Shown here: in pieces, positions 8,381 through 18,802 of the stretch | Layout of the letters: each line of letters opens with the position of its first letter | Numbering within the stretch: position 1 is the stretch's first letter | NCBI GenBank assembly: GCA_016793305.1 | Contig: JAEUHU010000566.1 | Span: 1 to 19,526 of the forward strand | Reading direction: 5' to 3' | Length of the DNA: 19,526 nt | Source of the DNA: Planctomycetota bacterium | GTDB lineage: Bacteria; Planctomycetota; UBA1135; UBA2386 | Notes under the pieces: generated by a model | Databases searched by the model: none | What the model was told of the DNA's origin: nothing | What the model saw: only the letters and a program-made list of their open reading frames with translations | Made by a program: the position numbers and the translations under genes

Positions 8381-9658
8381 ATGCGCGCCCATGCCCTCGT
8401 CCTGTTCGCCGCCGTCGACCTGGTCGCCCAGACGTCCGCGGCGGCTGGCACCGTCAAGCCGCTCGCCAACGGGCGCGATCTCGCCGGCTGGCACGGGCAG
8501 CGGCACCACGATCCCTACGAGCTGGTGTTGATGCCGCCCGAGAAGCGGCGGGCGATGCAGGCCGAGGACGATGCGTCGATGCGCGCCCACTGGCGCGTCG
8601 AGGACGGGGAGCTGGTCAACGACGGCGAAGGAGCGTTCTTGACCACCGACGCGGTGTTCGGCGACGCCGAGTTCTGCATGGAGTACCGCACGGTCGCCAA
8701 GGCCGACTCGGGCATCTACCTGCGCGGCTGCCCGCAGGTGCAGATCTGGGACTCCACCGAGGCCGGCGGCAAGTGGCATCTCGGGGCCGACAAGGGCAGC
8801 GGAGGCCTGTGGAACAACGAGCGGCATGCCCGCATGCCGCTGGTGCTGGCCGACAAGCCGTTCGGCGAGTGGAACTCGCTGCGCATCGTGCAGGTCGGCG
8901 AGCGCGTCTGGGTGTGGCTCAACGACCAGCCGACCGTCGACGGGGTGGTGATGGAGAACTTCTGGAACCGCGGTCGGCCGCTGCCCCGGCGCGGGCCGCT
9001 GCAACTGCAGACGCACGGCGGCGAGATCCGCTTCCGCAACCTGACCGTGCGCGAGATCGGCGCGAGCGAAGCGACGCACCGGCTGTGCGGACGGGAGGAG
9101 CCCGGGTTCGTGCCGCTGTTCGACGGCAAGACGTTCACCGGCTGGCGCGGCGACGTCGGCAGCTACGAGGTCGTGGACGGCGCGATCCGCTGCCGGGCGG
9201 GGCAAGGCGGCAACCTGTTCACCGAAGCCCGCTACGCCGACTTCACCGTGCGGCTCGAATTCCGGTTGCCGCCGGGTGGCAACAACGGGCTGGCGATCCG
9301 CTATCCAGGGCAAGGCGATCCGGCCTACGCCGGCTGCGAACTGCAGGTGCTCGACGACATGGCGGCGCAGTACGAGTCGCTGCAGCCGTGGCAGCGGCAC
9401 GGTTCAGTCTATGGCGTCGCCGCGAGCCACACCGGCTACCTGCGTCCGGCCGGCGAGTGGAACCACCAGGAAGTGACGGTGCGCGGGTCGCGCTACACCG
9501 TGGTGCTGAACGGTACCACGATCCTCGACACCGACGTGGCCGGCGTGCCGAGCCAGCTGAAGGACCACCTCGGCAAGGACAGCACCGAGGGCCACTTCGG
9601 CTTCTGCGGCCACGGCGACCCGGTCGCGTTCCGCAACGTGCGGATCAAGAAGCTGTGA
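8381..9658 (+). CDS. Exported protein with two tandem DUF1080 (3-keto-disaccharide hydrolase-like) domains
   Basis: 425 codons from ATG 8381. This start places a hydrophobic signal-like segment (MRAHALVLFAAVDLVAQTSAAA) at the N-terminus. An upstream in-frame GTG at 8324 adds 19 polar residues and would bury the signal, so it was rejected. The first DUF1080 domain spans about residues 24-226 (LANGRDLAGWHG, SGIYLRGCPQVQIWD, GEIRFRNLTVREI). The second spans about 240-425 (LFDGKTFTGWRGD, NNGLAIRYPGQGD, AFRNVRIKKL). The family has a concanavalin-like jelly roll, and characterised members act on 3-keto-glycosides. Whether both copies here are catalytic cannot be told from the sequence. The last domain of the giant gene at 831-5987 belongs to the same family, so the neighbourhood holds three copies. 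The gene converges on the DUF2262-like gene with only 30 bases between stop codons. Confidence 0.88.
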   Translation: MRAHALVLFAAVDLVAQTSAAAGTVKPLANGRDLAGWHGQRHHDPYELVLMPPEKRRAMQAEDDASMRAHWRVEDGELVNDGEGAFLTTDAVFGDAEFCMEYRTVAKADSGIYLRGCPQVQIWDSTEAGGKWHLGADKGSGGLWNNERHARMPLVLADKPFGEWNSLRIVQVGERVWVWLNDQPTVDGVVMENFWNRGRPLPRRGPLQLQTHGGEIRFRNLTVREIGASEATHRLCGREEPGFVPLFDGKTFTGWRGDVGSYEVVDGAIRCRAGQGGNLFTEARYADFTVRLEFRLPPGGNNGLAIRYPGQGDPAYAGCELQVLDDMAAQYESLQPWQRHGSVYGVAASHTGYLRPAGEWNHQEVTVRGSRYTVVLNGTTILDTDVAGVPSQLKDHLGKDSTEGHFGFCGHGDPVAFRNVRIKKL

Positions 9659-9688
9659 GGGCCAGTGGATGAAGGAGGAGTGGGCCCT
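9658..9688. terminator. Inverted repeat filling the gap between two convergent stop codons
   Basis: AGGGCC (9658-9663) and GGCCCT (9683-9688) form a 6-bp inverted repeat around a 19-base loop. The left arm begins at the last base of the TGA of the plus-strand gene. The right arm ends just before the TCA (minus-strand TGA) of the opposing gene. The exact fit suggests a shared bidirectional terminator, but the stem is short and has no T-tract. Confidence 0.3.
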
Positions 9689-10141
9689 TCAGCCGAACAG
9701 TTCGGCATGGGTGTTCGCGAACTGGAGCCCGTCGAACGAAGTGACGAAGACGGAATGGCCGGCGAACATTCTGCCGTCTCCGAAGCAGAGGCAGATACAG
9801 GTGGCTCCTGTCACCGTGATTGCGTGCAGGCGTAGGCGAGCCTGGAACTCGTCGCTCGACAGTTCAGGGCCATGGATCTCGATGCTCGGTCCATCTTTGC
9901 CAACGATCCCATGGTGGCGCCAGCACTCGTTGTAGGTTGCGAGCAGCGCATTGGCCGCAGCGAGCTTCGCCATCGCTTCGAGCCCTTGCAGCGCCGCCAC
10001 GGCTCGTTCTGCAAAGCCGAGTACTTGTGGCATCGGGTCTCCGTCGCCGATCACGGTGAGGTCCAATGCGCGACCACCATGCACCACCTGCCCAATCAGG
10101 GCCGCAGGATCGTTGGGGCACTCGCGAAGTTCGGGGAGCAT
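9689..10141 (-). CDS. DUF2262-like small cytoplasmic protein
   Basis: 150 codons with no signal peptide or membrane segment. The C-terminal half, with LLATYNECWR, SSDEFQARLRLHAITVTG, FGDGRMFAGHSVFVTSFDG and a terminal AELFG, follows the pattern I recall for DUF2262 (YN..W, EEFI.RL.LESI, L.F.DGDLF.GH.I.V, ending near A.IAG). The assignment is from memory and function is unknown. The upstream frame stays open beyond ATG 10141 without another ATG, so an alternative start codon could lengthen the N-terminus. A hand count over 9721-9900 gives 60% GC, against about 70% in the neighbouring tandem-DUF1080 gene. This suggests different ancestry or weaker selection. It lies 160 bases downstream of nrdJ on the same strand, but a strong hairpin at the nrdJ stop makes co-transcription uncertain. 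Confidence 0.6.
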   Translation of the reverse strand: MLPELRECPNDPAALIGQVVHGGRALDLTVIGDGDPMPQVLGFAERAVAALQGLEAMAKLAAANALLATYNECWRHHGIVGKDGPSIEIHGPELSSDEFQARLRLHAITVTGATCICLCFGDGRMFAGHSVFVTSFDGLQFANTHAELFG

Positions 10142-10215
10142 GCGAGGCGACGAATCATGCCGCTGACTGCCGCGGGCGCAATGCGGGCCGAGCCGTGGAG
10201 TTCCCGCCGCTAGGC

Positions 10216-10277
10216 CCGCTGCGCGCGTCCCGCCTGTTGCGTCCCTTCGCCGCAGCGTGCAACGGGCCGCGCAGCGG
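10216..10277. repeat. Inverted repeat in the nrdJ/DUF2262-like spacer
   Basis: CCGCTGCGCG (10216-10225) and CGCGCAGCGG (10268-10277) are perfect 10-bp inverted arms. A nested 5-bp pair, GTTGC (10236-10240) and GCAAC (10259-10263), lies inside. On the minus strand this follows nrdJ and precedes the DUF2262-like gene. It could be a second termination structure or an operator for the downstream gene. No T-tract is present. Confidence 0.35.
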
Positions 10278-10301
10278 AAGACCCGACGAGCGTCTGCTCC
10301 G

Positions 10302-13952
<3,651 letters not shown>

Positions 13953-13959
13953 GCGACTT

Positions 13960-13965
13960 CCTCCT
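13960..13965 (-). promoter_or_regulatory. Perfect Shine-Dalgarno site fixing the GTG start of nrdJ
   Basis: The minus strand reads AGGAGG, seven bases before GTG at 13952. Two bases upstream of it, CCGGT (13968-13972) and ACCGG (13977-13981) form a 5-bp hairpin with a 4-base loop. Folding there could influence access to the site. The ribosome site itself is secure, but control by the hairpin is conjecture. Confidence 0.8.
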
Positions 13966-14108
13966 GACCGGTGACCACCGGATGAACCGCCTGCATGGGA
14001 ACGACCGAAACCGACGCCGACACCGGGCCGCTGCTCGTGGAAACCGCTCGCCGTGCGGGTGGCGCCTGCCCACCTGCCCGGCCAGCCCGACGGGCCAGCT
14101 GGGACGAG

Positions 14109-14160
14109 CCGCCAGGACCTCCGTTCCTGGCGGGACTCCCGCGGGTCGACCGCGTCGACC
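14109..14160 (-). promoter_or_regulatory. Cluster of three hairpins in the nrdJ leader, two mutually exclusive
   Basis: There are three perfect inverted repeats. The first is GGTCGAC/GTCGACC with a 3-base loop (14144-14160). The second is CGGGA/TCCCG with one central base (14131-14141). The third is CCGCCAGGA/TCCTGGCGG, a 9-bp stem with a 7-base loop (14109-14133). The second and third share bases 14131-14133, so both cannot form at once. Such an arrangement is expected of an attenuator or riboswitch expression platform. That reading is inference, because GC-rich DNA forms hairpins easily. The cluster lies about 160-210 bases before the nrdJ start. Confidence 0.4.
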
Positions 14161-14380
14161 GAACGGGAGCTCGGCGCGTGCTGGAACCCGTGACGAGCGG
14201 GGAGCCAGACGATCCGAAAGGGCATCGGCGTTGCCGACGATGATCGGGTGGGAGCCACAGAGCAACGGTCCTGGCGACTGATGCGCCCTGACCGCTGCGG
14301 GGGACCTGGCCGGGACCCGAAGGCTCGGAGACACGGGTGGTTCCGAGGCGTCGGCGGGGCTAGGGTCGACCGCAGAGGGG

Positions 14381-14396
14381 CCACTAGATATTGGGG
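14381..14396 (-). promoter_or_regulatory. Probable NrdR box overlapping an nrdJ promoter
   Basis: The minus strand reads CCCCAATATCTAGTGG, against the NrdR consensus acaCwAtATaTwGtgt. Every strongly conserved core position except one (A to C) matches. An AT-rich 10-mer in such GC-rich DNA stands out. A candidate -35 TTGCGC (14408-14413) and -10 TATCTA (14385-14390) are separated by 17 bases and overlap the box, so bound NrdR would block the promoter. A degenerate second box with only the outer arms kept (CTA...AG, 14413-14428) lies 32 bases upstream, close to the usual paired-box spacing. Transcription would start near 14378. Confidence 0.6.
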
Positions 14397-14452
14397 CCCG
14401 TCCATGTGCGCAACCCTCGCCCTAGCGAAATCGGGGAGTGGCTGGCCGGCAC

Positions 14453-14482
14453 GCGAACCGATCGGCGTGCGCACCGATTCGC
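14453..14482. repeat. Interrupted inverted repeat between ctp and the nrdJ promoter
   Basis: GCGA (14453-14456) and TCGC (14479-14482) flank ATCGG (14461-14465) and CCGAT (14474-14478). The central GTGCGCAC (14467-14474) is itself palindromic. On the minus strand the repeat is about 70 bases after the ctp stop and about 40 bases upstream of the candidate nrdJ -35. It could be an operator or part of the ctp termination region. Function is unknown. Confidence 0.3.
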
Positions 14483-14524
14483 AAATGGGGGCGCTCGGCG
14501 ACCCCAGGATCGCGGCCCGCCCGG

Positions 14525-14544
14525 CCACCGGCGGGTGCCGGTGG
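14525..14544 (-). terminator. Terminator-like hairpin after the S41 protease gene
   Basis: CCACCGGC (14525-14532) and GCCGGTGG (14537-14544) form a perfect 8-bp stem with a 4-base loop. The stem begins eight bases beyond the ctp stop codon. No T-tract follows on the minus strand, so termination is likely from position and stability but not proven. Confidence 0.45.
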
Positions 14545-14552
14545 TGCCGCGG

Positions 14553-16922
14553 TCACTTCGCCGGCGCGCCGTCCTTCTTGGCCGTCTGCTCGCCGTCGAA
14601 CGGGATCTTCAGCACGCCCTGGTAGGCGGCGATCGTCCGGATGTCCTGGCCGATCTGCCCCAGCAGCGTGCGCACGGCTTCCTGCAGCTGCGCGTCCTCC
14701 TGGGGATCGCCGAGCGCCCGCTGCCCCGGGTAGACCGCCCCGCGCAGGTCGCTGACCTGGTCGCGGACCTCGTAGCGCAGCCAGCGCCGCACGTCGTCCT
14801 CGGTGAGCTTCGTGTCGAGGCCCTGATAGAAGGCCGCGAAGTCCGGGTAGCGCTTGGGGTCGCCGCCGTCGCCTTCGGCGAGCTGCCGGAACAGGGCCTC
14901 GTGCTGGGCCATGTGCTTCTTCACGTAGTCGCGGAACACGGCCTTCTTCAGCAGCGCGAACACGGCGGTGTTCTTCCACGCGTCCTCGGGCTTGGTCTCG
15001 ACCACGTCGAGCACCTTGTCCGGCATCACGCCCCAGCCGGGGATCACGTGGCCTTCCTTGTCGAACTCGCGGTGTGGGCAGCGGTCGCTCGGCAGGTAGT
15101 ACTTGGCGATCGTCAGCTTGATGTGCGAGCCGGCGTCGTACTTGCCGTTCTTGTTGCGATCGGTGAAGGGCTCGCCGACCTGCCAGACCTGGTCGCCGTT
15201 GAGGTCGTCGAACTCCTCGGCCGGGTCGCTGCGCACCGGGTAGAGGTTCTGCACGCTGCCCTTGCCGTAGGAGCGCTCGCCGATCACGACGGCGCGCTTG
15301 TGGTCCTGCAAGGCGCCGGCGGTGATCTCGCTGGCGGACGCGGACAGGTTGTTGGTCAGGATCGCCAGCGGCAGCTTGCAGACCTCGCGCTTGCGCTTCG
15401 AGGTGTTGTAGGGGTTGCGTGGCTCGGCCGGCCCCTTCGTGTAGACGACCAGGTGCTCACCCTCGAGGAACTGCTCGACGATCGCGGTCGCCTCGCGCAG
15501 GAAGCCGCCGGTGTTGTTGCGCACGTCGAGCACGATGCCCACGGCCCCCTTGCCCTGCAGGTCGCGCAGGGCCACCTGCAGCTCCTGGCTGATGTTCTGG
15601 CTGAAGCTGATCAGCTCCACGTAGCCGATGTTGCCCGGCACCATGGTCCAGTTGACCGCCGGCACGGCGATCTGCTGGCGCACGATGGTCATCTCCTCCG
15701 GCTTCTGGAAGCCGGCGCGGAACACCTTCAGGGTCACCGGCGTGTCGGGGCGGCCCTTCAGCTTCTTGATGATCTCCTCGGTGGTGTGCCCACCGGTCTC
15801 CCAGCCGTCGACCTCGAGGATCTTGTCGCCGCTGCGCAGGCCGGCGCGGTAGGCCGGGCCGCTGTAGATCGGACGGATGATCGAGAAGTCGTTGTCCTGG
15901 TCGAAATTGACGAACGCGCCGATGCCGCCGTACTCGCGGTCGAGGTCGAAGAAGAACCGCTGGTACTCTTCGCTGGTGAACAGCGTGCTGTGCGGGTCGA
16001 GTCCGCCGAGCATGCCCTTGGCCGCGTACTCGACCAGTTCGGCGTCGGTCACCTCGCTGCCGCGGATGTGCTGCCGGTGGATGCGCTGGCGCACCTCGTC
16101 GAGCATCGCGTAGTCGCCCTTCGGCTCGGCGATCGGCGCGCCGCCTGTCACCTGCGCGGCGCGCAGCTTGGTCAGCGCCTGCTCGAACTCACGGCGCATC
16201 TCCTCGCGTTGGACCAGCAGGCGGGCGCGCCGACCGGCGTCGGTCGGCTGATACTGGATCTCGCGCAGGATCGCCCACGCCGGGCCGCCGGTGACGTTCA
16301 GCTCGGCCAGCGCCAGGGCGCCGCGCTGCTGCAATTCCTTGTCGCTCGACTGCAGGAACTGGCCGAGGATCTGCAGCGCCTGCTCCTGCTGGGCGACGGT
16401 ACCGGCGCGGTAGAACGCCAGGGCTGCCTCGAGGCGCACGTGCGGCGGCTCGGTGTCGTTCTTGGCGATGCCTTCGACGAGCTTGCGCACGTCGGGCAGG
16501 ATGCGCTGGTTGAACAGCCGGTCCTCGGCGAGCACGGTCAGGGCGGTGATGCGCAGCTCGTCGGGCCCTGCACCCGCGACCGGCTTCAGCAGCTCGAGCA
16601 GCTCCTTGCCGAAGGTGCCGTCCTCCTTGACCTCGCGCAGCGCCAGGGCCGCGGCGAGCCGGGCGCGCGGCTCGGGGTTCTTGCCGCACAGCCGGACCAG
16701 GGCGTCGCGGAACGCATCGAGGTTCTCGTCCGGGGCGGCGTCGGCGAGCTGTCCGGCGAGGTCGAACAACTGCGGCAGGCTGGCGCTGCCGACCGGTTCC
16801 AGCATGGTCGAGAGGCGGCTCTCGAGCGTCTGGGCCAGCAGCGGCGAACCGGCGAGACCGAGCAGCAGGGCCGAGACGAACGCGGGGAGACGAGCGGACC
16901 GCACCGGAGGGACGTTCACCAT
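14553..16922 (-). CDS. ctp: S41 C-terminal processing peptidase with HEAT-like N-terminus and PDZ domain
   Basis: 789 residues from ATG 16922, which gives a signal peptide (RSARLPAFVSALLLGLAG to LLAQ). A longer in-frame extension to 17402 is not protein-like. Residues about 30-250 are helical and HEAT-like (LRITALTVLAEDR, VRLEAALAFYRAG). A PDZ domain lies near 329-420 (YGGIGAFVNFDQDND, AYRAGLRSGDKILEVDG). The S41 core has Ser529 (middle Ser of SASAS), Lys554 and Gln558 in GKGSVQ. The Ser-Lys spacing of 25 and Lys-Gln spacing of 4 match CtpB/Tsp. After the catalytic Gln there is an Asp/Asn-rich insertion (about 572-595, DLNGDQVW and DRNKNGKYD) resembling calcium loops. Family members trim or degrade exported proteins in the periplasm. 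The N-terminal repeat domain is longer than in typical CtpA/CtpB and may bind substrate or partner. Confidence 0.92.
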   Translation of the reverse strand: MVNVPPVRSARLPAFVSALLLGLAGSPLLAQTLESRLSTMLEPVGSASLPQLFDLAGQLADAAPDENLDAFRDALVRLCGKNPEPRARLAAALALREVKEDGTFGKELLELLKPVAGAGPDELRITALTVLAEDRLFNQRILPDVRKLVEGIAKNDTEPPHVRLEAALAFYRAGTVAQQEQALQILGQFLQSSDKELQQRGALALAELNVTGGPAWAILREIQYQPTDAGRRARLLVQREEMRREFEQALTKLRAAQVTGGAPIAEPKGDYAMLDEVRQRIHRQHIRGSEVTDAELVEYAAKGMLGGLDPHSTLFTSEEYQRFFFDLDREYGGIGAFVNFDQDNDFSIIRPIYSGPAYRAGLRSGDKILEVDGWETGGHTTEEIIKKLKGRPDTPVTLKVFRAGFQKPEEMTIVRQQIAVPAVNWTMVPGNIGYVELISFSQNISQELQVALRDLQGKGAVGIVLDVRNNTGGFLREATAIVEQFLEGEHLVVYTKGPAEPRNPYNTSKRKREVCKLPLAILTNNLSASASEITAGALQDHKRAVVIGERSYGKGSVQNLYPVRSDPAEEFDDLNGDQVWQVGEPFTDRNKNGKYDAGSHIKLTIAKYYLPSDRCPHREFDKEGHVIPGWGVMPDKVLDVVETKPEDAWKNTAVFALLKKAVFRDYVKKHMAQHEALFRQLAEGDGGDPKRYPDFAAFYQGLDTKLTEDDVRRWLRYEVRDQVSDLRGAVYPGQRALGDPQEDAQLQEAVRTLLGQIGQDIRTIAAYQGVLKIPFDGEQTAKKDGAPAK

Positions 16923-16991
16923 GTGGATTCGAGGGCGAGCCGACCCTTGGGGGCACGGCGATGCCGGTGCGTCGGAATCGGCGTTCCAGGG

Positions 16992-17022
16992 TTCCGGGAT
17001 GCACGGAAAGCCGTGCCCGGAA
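16992..17022. repeat. Long hairpin in the ctp/moaC divergent region
   Basis: TTCCGG (16992-16997) pairs with CCGGAA (17017-17022). Inside them GCACGG (17001-17006) pairs with CCGTGC (17011-17016) around an AAAG loop, with a 3-base bulge on the left side. That gives 12 paired bases. It lies 70 bases upstream of the ctp start, within its probable leader, and 143 bases upstream of moaC. It may be a leader regulatory structure or an operator. Function is unknown. Confidence 0.45.
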
Positions 17023-17081
17023 AACCACCAGGGGCCGGAGGTCGATCGGACCGGCGCCACCGCCGTCGGCGCGCGCGGGGA

Positions 17082-17110
17082 TCTATACGTCGATGCGCGC
17101 GGGTTGCCGA
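17082..17110 (-). promoter_or_regulatory. Candidate promoter for the S41 protease gene
   Basis: On the minus strand -35 TCGGCA (17105-17110) and -10 TATAGA (17082-17087) are 17 bases apart, each matching four of six consensus positions. The TATA segment is one of the few AT-rich spots in the divergent region. Transcription would start near 17075 and give a leader of about 150 bases containing the hairpin at 16992-17022. A promoter for moaC on the other strand was not recognised. Confidence 0.35.
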
Positions 17111-17164
17111 ACGGAATCCTGCCGGCTGCGGACGGTGGGGCGTCCTTGACGTAGGCTGCCGGGC

Positions 17165-17686
17165 GTGAGCGATCCACTGCCGAAGCCCGAGCCCCATGGC
17201 CTGTCCCATCTCGATCCGAGCGGTCGCGCCAGCATGGTCGACGTGTCGCAGAAGCCCGCGACGGTCCGGGTGGCGCGGGCGCGGGCGCTGGTGCGGCTCG
17301 ATGCGGCGACGCGCGACCTGGTGGTCGCCGGTCGATTGCCGAAGGGCGAAGTGCTGGCCGTGGCCAGGATCGCCGGCATCCAGGCGGCGAAGGACACGGC
17401 ACGGCTCATCCCGTTGTGCCATCCGCTGGCGCTGACCCACGTCGGGGTCGAGTTCGCACCACTCGGCAACGACGGCCTCGAGGTGGTGAGCGAAGCGCGG
17501 ACCACCGGCCCGACCGGCGTCGAGATGGAGGCGATGGTGGCCGCCAGCGTCGCCGGGCTCTGCGTCTACGACATGGTCAAGGCCCGCTGCCGCGACGCGC
17601 GGCTCGAGGACGTGCGGCTGCTGCACAAGTCGGGCGGCAAGTCCGGGGAATGGAACGCGACTTCGACCGGGGAGCGTTCCGCATGA
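17165..17686 (+). CDS. moaC: Cyclic pyranopterin monophosphate synthase
   Basis: 173 codons from GTG 17165. MoaC converts the GTP-derived 3',8-cyclo compound made by MoaA to cyclic pyranopterin monophosphate in molybdenum cofactor synthesis, in the cytoplasm. Family signatures are present in order: LSHLDPSGRASMVDVSQKP, then KGEVLAVARIAGIQAAKDT, LIPLCHPLAL, GPTGVEMEAM, CVYDMVKA and KSGGKSGEW. Asp136 and Lys139 in YDMVK correspond to the catalytic pair Asp128/Lys131 of E. coli. The sequence is full length and intact. Its stop overlaps the asd start by ATGA, so the two are probably translationally coupled, although their pathways are unrelated. No other mo-cofactor gene is in the window. Confidence 0.95.
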   Translation: MSDPLPKPEPHGLSHLDPSGRASMVDVSQKPATVRVARARALVRLDAATRDLVVAGRLPKGEVLAVARIAGIQAAKDTARLIPLCHPLALTHVGVEFAPLGNDGLEVVSEARTTGPTGVEMEAMVAASVAGLCVYDMVKARCRDARLEDVRLLHKSGGKSGEWNATSTGERSA

Positions 17687-18681
17687 GCAAGCACGTCGTG
17701 GCGATCGTCGGTGCGACCGGTGCGGTCGGCCAGGAACTGCTGCAGGTGCTGGCTGCCCGGCGCTTCCCGGTGCGCACGCTGCGGCTGCTGGCTTCGAAGC
17801 GCTCGGCCGGCCGCACGCTGTCGTTCCAGGGCGAGGCGGTGCCGGTCGAGGCACTCGGGCCGCACAGCTTTCGCGGCGTCTCGGTGGCGTTGTTCGCCGC
17901 GGGCAGCGCGGTCGCCCGCGAACAGGCACCGCTGGCGGTCGCCGCCGGGGCGCTGGTGGTCGACAACAGCTCGGCGTTCCGGCGCGATCCGGCGGTCCCG
18001 CTGGTCGTCCCCGAGGTCAATGCCGCAGCCCTCGCCGGGCACCGCGGCCTGATCGCCAACCCGAACTGCTCGACGATCCTCGCCTCGCTCGCCCTCGGAC
18101 CGCTGCACCGGCAGGCGGGGCTGCGGGCAGTCGTGGTCAGCACCTACCAGGCGGCCTCGGGGGCCGGCCAGCAGGCCGTGCACGAACTGCGGGCGGCGTT
18201 CGGCGCGTGGCTCGCTGGCGAGCCGCCGGTGCCGCCACAGGCGCTGCCGCAGACGCTCGCTGCGAACGTGTTCCCGCAGGTCGACGTGTTCAAGGCCGAC
18301 GGCTACACGCGCGAGGAAGACAAGCTGCTGCACGAACTGCGGCGCATCCTCGACCTGCCGGCGCTGCGCGTCGAAGCGACCTGCGTGCGCGTGCCGGTCG
18401 AGCGCTGCCACAGCGAGGCGATCAGCGCCGACTTCGAACGGCCGCTGACGGTCGACGCAGCGTTGCGGGTGCTGCGCGAGGCGCCCGGCCTGCACGTGGT
18501 CGAAGCCTCGGCCGTGCCGCCGTATCCGATGCCCCGCGACTGGACCGGCCGCGACGAAGTGGCCGTCGGGCGCGTGCGGGCGGGGCGGGTGTTCGGCAAC
18601 GGCGTGTCGTTCTGGCTGTGCGGCGACCAGCTGCGCAAGGGTGCGGCGCTGAACGCCGTGCAGATCGCCGAGCAAGCCTGA
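17683..18681 (+). CDS. asd: Aspartate-semialdehyde dehydrogenase
   Basis: 332 residues from ATG 17683, preceded by GGGGAG at a suitable distance inside moaC. It reduces aspartyl phosphate to aspartate semialdehyde with NADPH, feeding lysine/diaminopimelate, threonine and methionine synthesis. The N-terminal nucleotide-binding motif is [15 protein letters not shown]. Cys129 in NPNCST is the catalytic nucleophile. [11 protein letters not shown] and [13 protein letters not shown] follow, with His243 as the acid/base. The residue before His is Cys here, where I recall Gly or Ala in common homologues. Length and motif order are normal. A longer frame starting inside moaC was rejected because the Asd fold begins at this Met. 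The gene lies between moaC and accB, with 121 bases to accB. Confidence 0.95.
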   Translation: MSKHVVAIVGATGAVGQELLQVLAARRFPVRTLRLLASKRSAGRTLSFQGEAVPVEALGPHSFRGVSVALFAAGSAVAREQAPLAVAAGALVVDNSSAFRRDPAVPLVVPEVNAAALAGHRGLIANPNCSTILASLALGPLHRQAGLRAVVVSTYQAASGAGQQAVHELRAAFGAWLAGEPPVPPQALPQTLAANVFPQVDVFKADGYTREEDKLLHELRRILDLPALRVEATCVRVPVERCHSEAISADFERPLTVDAALRVLREAPGLHVVEASAVPPYPMPRDWTGRDEVAVGRVRAGRVFGNGVSFWLCGDQLRKGAALNAVQIAEQA

Positions 18682-18730
18682 AGTCGGCAATCGTGCGCGT
18701 GGCGGTGCGGCAACATCGCCAACTCACGCT

Positions 18731-18752
18731 GGACTCGGTCGACCGTCGGTCC
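18731..18752. promoter_or_regulatory. Palindrome in the asd/accB spacer, possible operator
   Basis: CGGTCGACCG (18736-18745) is a perfect 10-bp palindrome, extended by GGAC (18731-18734) and GTCC (18749-18752). With no loop it would work as a DNA site rather than an RNA hairpin. It is about 50 bases upstream of accB. No clear -35/-10 was found beside it, so its role is speculative. Confidence 0.25.
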
Positions 18753-18802
18753 TTCACTTGCGCGGACTTGGCAGCCACTTGGCTCCCAGGAGTCTCGAAT
18801 CG

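Larger units (their letters stand above)
13953..14552. other. 600-base non-coding region upstream of nrdJ: ctp 3' end, NrdR-type promoter and structured leader
   Basis: No frame here has convincing protein character. The longest is the low-complexity in-frame upstream extension of nrdJ. Reading the minus strand from the ctp stop, it holds a terminator-like hairpin (14525-14544), an inverted repeat (14453-14482), a promoter/NrdR-box region (14381-14428), and then about 425 bases of probable nrdJ leader with several hairpins. I searched the leader by eye for a cobalamin riboswitch and did not find the B12 box or its conserved flanking elements. No tRNA-like T-arm was seen. Confidence 0.6.

Noticed and set aside
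4560..8531. Plus-strand open frame of 1323 codons
   Set aside because: Antisense shadow spanning parts of two real minus-strand genes and their spacer. It has no domain structure.
13953..14380. Cobalamin riboswitch upstream of nrdJ
   Set aside because: Expected from the enzyme's cofactor, but the B12 box and conserved flanking elements were not found on the minus strand by eye. A covariance-model search would settle it.
13953..14528. In-frame N-terminal extension of nrdJ by 192 codons
   Set aside because: The translated extension is not protein-like, while GTG 13952 has a perfect AGGAGG at seven bases and the family's usual N-terminus.
16923..17402. In-frame N-terminal extension of the S41 protease by 160 codons
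   Set aside because: It lacks family similarity, would bury the signal peptide and overlaps the moaC start region.
14144..18745. GGTCGACC-type palindromes shared by the nrdJ leader (14144-14160), the region near 14364 and the asd/accB spacer (18736-18745)
   Set aside because: Short GC-rich palindromes of this kind are frequent by chance here, and the copies differ in spacing and position relative to genes, so a common operator is not supported.
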